DNA from: Paulinella micropora
Taxonomy: Eukaryota > Cercozoa > Imbricatea > Euglyphida
NCBI GenBank assembly: GCA_009731375.1
Contig: BJOX01000118.1
Coordinates: 734,445-798,444, forward strand
Direction: 5' to 3'
Length of the DNA stretch: 64,000 nt
Shown here: in pieces, positions 41,403-54,090 of the stretch
Layout of the letters: every line of letters starts with the position of its first letter
Numbering within the stretch: position 1 is the stretch's first letter
Program-made: the position numbers and the translations under genes
Notes under the pieces: model-generated
Seen by the model: only the letters and a program-made list of their open reading frames with translations
Told to the model about the DNA's origin: nothing
Database searches by the model: none

Positions 41403-42596
41403 CTACGGCTTAGCTGGGCATCGGGTTAATACTTTACCCACAGACTTCCTTGGTTGACGAAATCAGAAGCTCCTTTTTTCTGACATTAGTCGATATCTCA
41501 TCAGTTGATCTCATCACTTACTCCACGGAGCGAACCAAGGCCACTTGAGGTGTCACTGACCCTCCCTTGGGCTTGGTTTTTTTGAAATGGGTGCCATCTG
41601 TCGACAGACAGAGAATTAGGGGATGGTGTGGGTGTGCTGGGCCCGTGGTGGGGTGCCTTATGTGTGCCTAGCCATACGCCTATAAGTCACATGCCGAAAT
41701 AGCGACGGGAAGCACAATCCTGTTCCCTCAGGGTGCCCTTTCTCGCTTGTTGAGCCCGGAATAAAACCCACAGTGCTCTGTCGGTTTATACTAGACTGTC
41801 GAACAGTCTCGAAACTCCATCTGCTTACTGGGTCCTCTGTAATGGAGGTGGGAGCTCGTTCTGCAAGGGGCGCTTATGGAACGAGCCCTGCCCCCGCCTG
41901 GTACTAGGGAGATTTGGTATCGCCTGTATGTCCTTCCGTGCAAACATCACGGCTTAGCTGGGCATCGGGTTAATACTTTACCCACAGACTTCCTTGGTTG
42001 ACGAAATCAGAAGCTCCTTTTTTCTGACATTAGTCGATATCTCATCTATCTATCCTCCTATCCATCCATCTATCTATCTATCTAGGCCATGGAATGGTCG
42101 TGTGCGGTGTGCGAGCGGGAGCCGGCTATGGCGCGTAAACGACACGAGTTCGTGCTGGCCTGCATCAACGCAGCGTTCTCGCTCATGTTGTGCGTCGAGG
42201 AGGTGTGGCTCTCGACATCATCATCATCATCATCGTCGTCGTCGTCGTCGTCATCATCATCATCATCATCATCCTCATCGTCGTCGTCGTCGTCGTCATC
42301 ATCATCATCATCATCGTCGTCGTCGTCGTCATCATCATCATCATCGTCGTCGTCGTCGTCATTATCATCATAATTATCATCGTCGTGGTCGTCGTCGTCA
42401 TCATCATCATCATCATCATCGTCATCATAATCATCATCATCATCATCATCATCATCGTCGTCGTCGTCGTCATCATCATCATCATCGTCGTCGTCGTCGT
42501 CGTCATCATCATCATCATCGTCGTCGTCGTCGTCGTCATCATCATCATCATCATCATCATCACCATCATCATCGCCATCATTATCACCACCATCAT

Positions 42597-42628
<32 letters not shown>

Positions 42629-43127
42629 TCACCGTCACCACCATCATCATCATCACCACCACCACCACCATCTGTATACATGCATGGCATGTACTATATG
42701 ATGTCTATTCACGCCTGCATCAACGCAGCGTTCGCGCTCTCATGTTGTGCATTCGACAAGGTAGTGTGTATGTATGCATCACATGTACTACGCAGCGTTC
42801 GCGCTCTCATGTTGTGCGTTCGACGAGGTAGTGTGTATGTATGCATCACATGTACTACGCAGCGTTCGCGCTCTCATATTGTGCGTTCGATGAGGTAGTG
42901 TGTATGTATGCATCACATGTACTACGCAGCGTTCGCGCTCTCATGTTGTGCGTTCGACGAGGTGGTGTGTATGTATGCATCACATGTAGTATATCATGTC
43001 TATTCATGGCCTGCATCAACGCAGCGTTCGCGCGCATGCTGTGCGTAGACGAGTTATGCTCTCCACCTGTATGTATGCATGACAGACTATATGCTGTCTA
43101 TTGATGAAGCAGCTCTTTGTAGTCTAC

Positions 43128-43187
<60 letters not shown>

Positions 43188-43228
43188 ATACATATATATA
43201 TATATACATTTATATTTATATTTATATC

Positions 43229-43261
<33 letters not shown>

Positions 43262-43438
43262 TTATAATTTCCTCCTTCATGTCTGTGTCGTCAATCTAGC
43301 CTAGGCGTTGATGCGCTGCCAAGACGAGACATAGAAGAGCTTAGATATTCATCACGCCTTCTACTATATTATATATATATGTAGAGAAAGAGAGACAGAG
43401 ACACAGAGAGAGAGAGAGAGAAGATAGATAGATAGATA

Positions 43439-43469
<31 letters not shown>

Positions 43470-43483
43470 AGATTGATAGATAG

Positions 43484-43560
<77 letters not shown>

Positions 43561-43614
43561 GTGTGTGTGTGTGTGTGCGTGAGTGAGTGAGAGACACTGA
43601 GAAAGAGAGAGAGA

Positions 43615-43654
<40 letters not shown>

Positions 43655-43870
43655 NNNNNNNNNNACCTCGGGCGCTTGTGTGCTGTGTGTGTGTGTGTGT
43701 GGTGTGATGTGTGTGTGCTGTGTGTGTGTGGTGTGCTGTGTGTGTGTGGATGAGGCGGAAATAGACCCTCTCCAAGTGTGAAGATATGTGTGTGAGATAT
43801 GCTACGTGACAGCTATGCCTGCCTGCATCAACGCACACACACACACACTCTCTCTCTCTCTATCTATCTA

Positions 43871-43932
<62 letters not shown>

Positions 43933-44109
43933 CGCGCGCATGGTCTGTGCGGACGTCGTGTACATGGCATATGCATAGACACATACAGAATGCAAAGACC
44001 TGCTCGTGCCTGCATCAGCAACGCAGCATTCGCGTGCATGCTGTGTGTGTGTGTGTGCGAGCCAGACCTTGACCATCTACCACACAACATTACACACACA
44101 CACACACTT

Positions 44110-44140
<31 letters not shown>

Positions 44141-44458
44141 CACACACGCACACACACGCGCGCCCACAGGACTCTGGTTGGGATCAGCGGGAGGAAGAGG
44201 GCGGCGGCGACGAGGACGACGACTCCTGCTTCTCCGTGTCTGCAACAGCTAACCACCACACAACTCACTATAACTCGCTATAACTCTCTCTCTCTCTCTC
44301 TCACACACACACTCTCTCTCTCTCTCCCACTCCACCCCTCCCTCTCTCTCTCTCTCTCTCTCTCTTATCTATCTATCTATCTATCTATCTATCTGTCTGT
44401 CTATCTATCTATCTATCTCTAGCTATCTAGCTATCTATCTACCTACCTACCTACCTAC

Positions 44459-44497
<39 letters not shown>

Positions 44498-44573
44498 CAT
44501 ACCTACCTACCTACCTACCTACCTACCTACTCACTTACCTACCTACCTACCTACTTACCTACCTACCTATTTC

Positions 44574-44643
<70 letters not shown>

Positions 44644-45075
44644 GGTGGGCAGTGAAGCTATAGATCGTTTGGCTCAATCATTACGCGCGAAAAAGGTATA
44701 TCTATCTACCGAAATATCTACCTATCTATCTATACTACCTAATTACTATCTATCTATCTATTTATCTATCTATCTATGTATCTCATATCTCCTATCTATC
44801 TGACCATCTATCTCGGATATGCAGCGCTGGTAGCCCAACCATCTCTATCTATCTATCTATCTATCTTGATTCCCATCCCGGACACATGCACAGTACACAA
44901 ATTGTTTGATATGAAACTGCGTTCTTTTGCAAGGACTACATTCCTTTTGCGATATCTCATCTATCTATCTATCTTTGACAGATATTGCCATTCACCTTCA
45001 AGCTCATCAAGGAGCTGATGGACAAAGAGGTATCTTTCTTATACTGTATATACATACACATATTCATAATACATA

Positions 45076-45160
<85 letters not shown>

Positions 45161-45275
45161 CNNNNNNNNNNATACATGCATGCGTACAGGATTGGAAGCT
45201 GCGGCACGCGGGACTGAGCGCCCTGGCACAGGCAGCACACAGCTAACATCACATCTATCTATCTATCTATCTATG

Positions 45276-45306
<31 letters not shown>

Positions 45307-45770
45307 ATCTATCTATCTATCTATCTTTCTATCTATCTTTCTATCCATCTATCCATCTATCTATCTATCTATCTATCTCCTAGCCATACGCCTATAAGTC
45401 ACATGCCGAAATAGCGACGGGAAGCACAATCCTGTTCCCTCAGGGTGCCCTTTCTCGCTTGTTGAGCCCGGAATAAAACCCACAGTGCTCTGTCGGTTTA
45501 TACTAGACTGTCGAACAGTCTCGAAACTCCATCTGCTTACTGGGTCCTCTGTAATGGAGGTGGGAGCTCGTTCTGCAAGGGGCGCTTATGGAACGAGCCC
45601 TGGCCCCGCCTGGTACTAGGGAGCTTTGGTATCGCCTGTATCAGTCCCTTCCGTGCAAACATCACGGCTTAGCTGGGCATCGGGTTAATACTTTACCCAC
45701 AGACTTCCTTGGTTGACGAAATCAGAAGCTCCTTTTTTCTGACATTAGTCGATATTTCATCTATCTATCA

Positions 45771-45812
<42 letters not shown>

Positions 45813-46196
45813 AGCTATTTCTCTGGCTTGTGTCAGGTGGCGGAGGTGGCCGACCTGAGTCAGATCCCTGTCTTGCGGGTGATTCACTTCACACACGACC
45901 CGCATTCTCGCGTGCGCTGGGCCGCTATGAACTGCCTGGGACAGCTGGCCACCGACTTCGCCCCGACTTTGCAGGTAGGTAGACAGGTAGGTAGGTAGGC
46001 AGGTAGGTAGGTAGGCAGGTAGGCCAGCTGGCCACCGAAGACGCCCCGACTCTGCAGGTAGGTAGACAGGTAGGTAGGTAGGCAGGTAGGTAGTGAGGTA
46101 GGTAGATGTATGTATGTATGTATGTACGTACGAACGTACGCACGCATGCATGCATGCACGTACGTACGTACGCACGCATGCATGCATGTATGTATG

Positions 46197-46227
<31 letters not shown>

Positions 46228-46870
46228 CTATGTATGTATGTAATGTATGTATGTTGGGTGTAGTGTCAGTACCACACCGCCATCTTCCCCGCGCTGATGG
46301 AGGTGTTGGAGGAGAAGGACAAGCCGCGGCTGCAGAAGCACGCGCTGTGCACGCTCTGCAATGTGCTGACCGTGGAGTCGGAGACGGTGGGGAGGAGGGA
46401 GAGAGAGAGAGAGAGAGAGAAGAGCGCTGTGCACGCTCTGCAATGTGCTGACCGTGGAGTCAGAGACGGTGGGGAGGGAGGGACAGAGAGAGGGGGGGTG
46501 GGGAGAGAGAGAGAGAGAAGAGCGCTGTGCACGCTCTGCAATGTGCTGACCGTGGAGTCGGAGACGGTGGGGAGGGAGGGACAGAGAGAGGGGGGGTGGG
46601 GAGAGAGAGAGAGAGAGAAGAGCGCTGTTCTCGCTCTGCAATGTGCTGACCGTGGAGACGGAGACGGTGGGGAGAGAGAGAGAGAGATGTGCGTATGCAT
46701 ACTGTGTGTCTGAAGGACGTGGCTGAGAGCGAGTTCGTGGAGCCGTACGCTGCACTGCTGATGCAAATCCTCTTCCAGCTCCTGCAGAACGGCCAACGAA
46801 TCGTGCAGGTCTATCTATCTATCTATCTATCTATCTCTATTTCTCCATCCATCCGTCCGTCCATCTATCC

Positions 46871-46904
<34 letters not shown>

Positions 46905-47997
46905 ATATCTATCTACCTACCTACCTATCTCTATCTATCCATCTCTCTATCTATCCATCTCTCTATCTATCCATCCGTCCATCCATCCATCTAACCATCC
47001 AATCCATCCACCACCTGTGTGTATTAAGGAAGAAGTGGTGACGGCGATCGCGGCCGTAGCGGGCGTCGCCACTGACGCCTTCAAACCGTGGTCACCTCTA
47101 TCTATCTATCTATCTACCTGTCTTCTATCTATCTATCTATCTAACCGCGTGGTGTCGGTAATGAAAAACATACCTACCTACCCCTACCTACCTACCTGCC
47201 TACCTACCTACCTGCCTACCAATTTCATGTGTCCAGCCCTAGTCAGCTCCCTCTTGTCCATCTCCACGTCTTTCGCTTTCTCTATTTGCATCTGCTCTAG
47301 CTACCTTGTGCCAGTGAGGACGAATATACCTACCTACCTACCTACCTATCTACCTACCTACCTGCCTGCCTGCCTACCTACCTACCTACCTACCTGCCTG
47401 CCTGCCTACCTGCCTGCCTACCTACCTACCTACCTACCTACCTACCTACCTACTGCCTGCCTACCTACCTCCTACCTACCTACCTGCCTGCCTACCTACC
47501 TACCTGCCTACCTACCAATCCTATCTTCAAGGCATAGTCCGCCACCTCTTTTTCCATCTCCATGTATATCAATATCTACATCTGCATCTCTAGGTACCCG
47601 CGTGTGGTGCCCCTGATGAAGAACATCATACTACTCGCCAACGAACGCAGGTATTATTTATTCCACCATATCGGAAAACTAAGACATTTGGACTTGCCAA
47701 CGAACACAGGTATTATTTATTTCCACCATATCGAAAAACTAAGACATTTGGACCCGACCCGAACAGTGTGGTCACTTGACTGTGAAAGGTGACCATGGCC
47801 ACGCAAAAAGTTGGGAAGGTCCCAAGTCCATGGCCACGTGATCACAATTGTGCCAGCCATGGCTTCTGAAAAAATGCGATGGCTAGCACAATGGGCCACA
47901 GCCTTTCAGTCAATTGATCATCCTACTTGGGCCGGGTCCAACTGTCTCATTTTTCCAACAATTGTGCGGTGGCGGAAACAATTAAGTAGGCAACCCT

Positions 47998-48051
<54 letters not shown>

Positions 48052-48243
48052 CGGGGGCGNNNNNNNNNNCATCCACAGTCATTGTGACGCTCAGGAAATT
48101 CCCGCTTTTTTACCACTCAATGTGGACAAAATCACGGCAAAATGAGCCCTGCAGAAAATAGGACGCCTTTTGCGTGGAAATTTTGATACGAGGCAGGTTA
48201 ACGGTTAAGGTGCCGTTCACTGTCAGGGAGCGCTGTAACAACA

Positions 48244-48298
<55 letters not shown>

Positions 48299-48499
48299 TT
48301 TTGGACAAATCACATGGATTCTTCCATACATACATGCATACATACATACATGCATGCATATATACATATATACATGCATAGTCTGGCCATGCTGTCCTCT
48401 CGTGCAATTGAGGAAGTCACATACATACATAACTACATACGTACATACATACATACATACATACACAAATACATACATACATACATGCAAATACGACAC

Positions 48500-48534
<35 letters not shown>

Positions 48535-48619
48535 TATTCATACATACATACATACATACATGCATATACGACACACATACATACATACATACATAATCAT
48601 ACATACATACATACATGCA

Positions 48620-48650
<31 letters not shown>

Positions 48651-50209
48651 TCATACATACATACATACATTCATACATACATACACACATACACGTACAT
48701 ACAAACACAGTCTGGCCATTCTGCGCTCTCGCGCAAGCGAGGGCAGTCACATACATAAATACATACATGCATATATGCATACATGCATACATACACACAC
48801 ATACATACATACATACATACATACATGCATGCATACACAGTTTGTCCATGCTGCGCTCTCGTGCGATGAAGGCAGTCTCATACATACATAGATACATACA
48901 TACACAGTTTGTCCATGCTTCGCTCTAATACATACGTACATATATACATACATACATACATACAGGCATACATACATACATACATGCATACACAGTTTGT
49001 CCATGCTTCGCTCTAATACATACAGGCACATATACATACATACATACATACATACATACATGCATGCATGCATACACAGTTTGTCCATGCTTCGCTCTAA
49101 TACATACAGGCATATATACATACATACATACATGCATACACAGTTTGTCCATGCTGCGCTCTAATACATACAGGCATACATACATACATACATACATACA
49201 TGCATACATGCATGCACAGTTTGTCCATGCTTCGCTCTCGTGCGATGGAGGCAGTGACGTTCATCGGAATGGCGTGCGGACAGGTACACTCACATACATA
49301 CATACATACATACATACATACACATACATGCATACATACATACATACACACACCTACATACAATCATACAATCATACATACATTGCATACATACATACAT
49401 ACATGCATGCATACATGCATACATACATACGCAGTGACCTTCGCATGTATGCATGTATGTATGTATGTATGAATGTATGTATGTATGAATGTATGTATGT
49501 ATGTATGTATGTATGTGATGTATGTTATGTGATTGTACCTTCGCATAAGCCATACATGCATACATACATACGCAGTGACCTTCATCGGAATGGCCTGCGG
49601 AAAGGTACATACATACATACATGCATACAAACATACAGATAAATACGTTGATACATACGTAGGTACATACGTACGTGCATACGTACACATACATACATAC
49701 ATACAGATACATACATGTATACATACGTGGATACATACGTACGTACATACGTACACATGTACATACATACATACATACATGCATGCATATTCAGGAGATG
49801 TTCCGAAAAGACGCGGAGGGGATTGTGAGCATCTTTCTGCAAGTAAGTAGGTAGGTAGGTAGGTAGATAGATAGATAGATAAGATAGATAGATAGATAGG
49901 TAGGTAGGTAGGTAGGTAGGTAGGTAGGTAGATAGATAGATAGATAGATAGATGGATAGATAGATACCTGCAAGCATACATACATACATACATGCATACA
50001 TACATCATACATACATACTGAGGAGATTATGAGCATCTTTTTGCAGATAAGTACATACATGCATAGATGCATGCATAATTACATACATACATACATACCT
50101 ACATACCTACGTACGTACATACATAGACACATACTGATGAGACATCTTTCTGCAGGCAAATAGATAAGTAGGTAGGTAGGTTGGTAGGTAGGTAGGTAGA
50201 TAGACAGAC

Positions 50210-50255
<46 letters not shown>

Positions 50256-50844
50256 GTAGGTAGGTAGAGAGGAGAGAGAGAGAGAGAGATAGATAGATAC
50301 ATACATACATACATACATACGTATCTACACACCATGTAGATAATGAAGCAGGGCGCGGCGCCTGACGACACGTCCCAACAGTACATGTTAAAGGTCTCTA
50401 TCTATCTATCTATCTATCGATATACCTGCCTACCTACCTGCCTACCTGCCTGCCTACCTACTTACCTACCTACCTACCTACCTACCTGCCTGCCTGCCTA
50501 CCTCCCTCCCTCCCTGCCTTGCTTTCTGTCTGTTGAAGGCTTGGACGCGCATCGCCGCAGTGTTGGGTCGGGACTTCGCAGCTTACCTACCACATGTGCT
50601 GCCCTTCGTCTTTGCAGAGGTCTCTCCAGCTATCTGTCTATATATCTTTCTATCTTTTCAATCTATCTGCGTATCTATACTTCTATCTACCTTTCTACCT
50701 GCCTACCTGCCTTATTACCTACCTACCTGTCTATCTACCTAGATACCTACCTACCTAACTATCTTCCCAGGCCGGGCTGCAGGCCCGTGGAACACACACA
50801 CCTAGCTATCTTCCTACCTACCTACCTACATACCTACGTACCTA

Positions 50845-50933
<89 letters not shown>

Positions 50934-51532
50934 CCGTAGGTTGGAAGGCCAGTGTAGTCGGGGGCTACCCTGACGAGAAGAGAAACGGCCACATGGACTA
51001 TCTATCTATCTATTTATCTATCTATCTATTTTTCTATCTGTCTATCTATCTTTCCCATCCCGGACACATGCACAGTACACAAATTGCTGTTTTGATGTGA
51101 CACTGCGTTCGTTTGCAAGGACTACATTCCTTTTGCGATATCTCATCTACCTACCTACCTACCTACCTACCTACCTACCTTTACCTACCTACATATCTGT
51201 CCAGGCGCGAATCTACCTATCTACCTACCTATCTTCCTATCTATCTACCTACCTACCTATCTATCTGCCTACCTAGCTACCTCCCGCAGGCCCGTGGAGC
51301 TTGGCTACCCTGGCGAAAACAGCCACACAGACTATCTACCTACCTACCTATCTACCTATCTACTTATCTCAACCTAGTTATCTCCTGTATATCTCGCAAG
51401 GCTCGGCGGCCGGTGGAGCTAGGCAGCCCTGATGAGAACAGCCACACGGACACCGCCATCGAGATGCGACAACAAGAACGAGTCTGGTCATCTGCAGTCG
51501 AGGTCTGCATACCGATACATCAATATCTATAG

Positions 51533-51563
<31 letters not shown>

Positions 51564-51573
51564 CCTATCTACC

Positions 51574-51604
<31 letters not shown>

Positions 51605-52028
51605 CTATCTACCCACCTACCGCTGGATGGCGTCCCTCCCCTCGATGTAAGAAAATTTGGTTCAGGGGGCGGGACATCGGCGATGAAGACCAACCCTCCT
51701 AGAGTAAACTGCACCACATGCCAGTTGGCTACCTCACAAGGCTGCACCATGGGTAGCTGTGGCGTTGGGTGTTTCCTTTGAGTTCTCCCATAAAAAGTAC
51801 TTACCCTGCACTTGGTGCTTGGTAAGGGGATCTGCTAGGGGAGGAGCCAGGAAGGCGAAGGCAGGCCTGAGCCGAGGATGCCTCCTGGTAGGACGCCTGT
51901 GGCCTTTTGGCCCGCGACGCTCCTAGATAAACACTATCTATCTACCTACCCACCTACCTGCCTACCTACCCACCTACCTGCCTACCTACCTACCTACCCG
52001 CTTATCTCCCTACCTATCTATCTATCTA

Positions 52029-52060
<32 letters not shown>

Positions 52061-52438
52061 GCTCTGCTCTCTCTCTTCTCTGTAGGACAAGGTGGTGGCG
52101 TGTTCCATGCTCTGCAGCTTCTTGCTTGACCTGCAGGACGCCTACTTCCCCTACCTTCAAGAGACAGCAGACATCATGCTACCGTTACTCGGCTTCTACG
52201 CCGGCCCGGCGGTGCGTCGCTGCGCCATTTCCATCATGCCGGACCTACTGAGCGTGGCACAATCCTCTCTCAGTCAGAACAAGTGCACAATAGCTTACGT
52301 GGTCACACTGTGCCGACGCGTGACGGACGCCATGGTGGAGTGTTTCAAGTCCGAGGATGAGATCGAGGTCTTGTCCTTGTTGGTTCAACACATGGGAAAG
52401 ATCTTCAACCAGATCAGTCCGGTACGTATGCATGCATG

Positions 52439-52472
<34 letters not shown>

Positions 52473-53110
52473 TGTATGTATGTATGTATGTATGTATGTA
52501 TGTATGTATGTACGTATGTATGTATATATGTATGTATGTATGTAAGTAAGTATTTATGTATGTATGTATGTATGTATGTTATGTATGTATGTTATGTATG
52601 TATGTTATGTAGGACATAGCGCAGCGTTGTCTAGACCGGGAAGCGTTACTGTATGTATGTATGTATGCATGTATGTATGTATGTATGTATGTATTTATAT
52701 ATGTATGTATGTTATGTATGTTATGTATGTATGTATGTTAGGACATAGCGCAGCGTTGTCTCGACCGGGACGCGTTGCAACACGTCGGAAACGTATCTCA
52801 CTACATAACACACATAACAGACATACAGACATACATACCATAGATATATACATGTATACATGTGTACATACATACATACATACAAAGGGGGGGGGGGGGG
52901 GNNNNNNNNNNNNNNNNNNNNNNNNNNNNNNNNNNNNNNNNNNNNNNNNNNNNNNNNNNNNNNNNNNNNNNNNNNNNNNNNNNNNNNNNNNNNNNNNNNN
53001 CACACACACACACACACATATTTTATACTATATATATATATATATATAATATATTATATATATATATATAAACAGGCGCTGTTTACGCTCTTGACGACGA
53101 GGCACGAGCG

Positions 53111-53156
<46 letters not shown>

Positions 53157-53634
53157 TACATAGATACATACATACACACACACACACTATCACACACACA
53201 CACACATACATACATACATACATACACACACAAACACACACACACACACACACAGGCACACGTACACACACACACACACACACACACACGCATGCATACA
53301 ATCAGGCGCTGTTTACTCTGCTAACAACGAGTCATGAGCGCATTCGCCGGCGAGAACAGCTGAGACAAGGCGAGGTATCTGTCTATCTATCTATCTATTT
53401 AAAATATCTATCTATCTATCTATCTGTCTGTCTATCTGTCTGTCTATCTGTCTGTCTGTCTATCTATCTGTCTATCTATCTATCTACCAACCTACTTAAC
53501 TACGTACGTACCTATCTACCTACCTATCTATCTATCTATCTATCTATCTAGGACTTTGACGAGGATGCCGAGGCCACTCTGCAGCTAGACAACGCAGCGG
53601 TAGCATCCATGTACTACTCATTATGAGTATTATG

Positions 53635-53708
<74 letters not shown>

Positions 53709-54059
53709 CAGCATTATTATTATCATTATTATTACTATTATAACTGGACACCGTGATAGCCCAGTGGTCAAGTTCTACCATCTGGGCCCTGTCGCCAGTT
53801 CGATTCCCGTCGGTGCCACCAGTATTTTCATTGAACGTAACGATCCGTCTGGACCAGTATTTCATTGAACATACCGGCCCGTCTGGAAGTGTTGGAACTG
53901 CCCTTGCGGGGGTGTCATTAGAGCTTATCGTCAATTCTTCGTACTCCCCTCACGGGTGAGACGATGGAGGCGCATGTGCAGAAATGCATCAGCCATTGAC
54001 AGAGAAGCACTATTACTATTATTATTATTATTATTATTATTAGTATCATCATAATATCA

Positions 54060-54090
<31 letters not shown>

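Noticed and set aside
42082-42690. Poly-Asp, poly-Ile and poly-His ORFs
   Set aside because: Six-frame readings of the (ATC)n/(GTC)n tract that follows importin exon 11.
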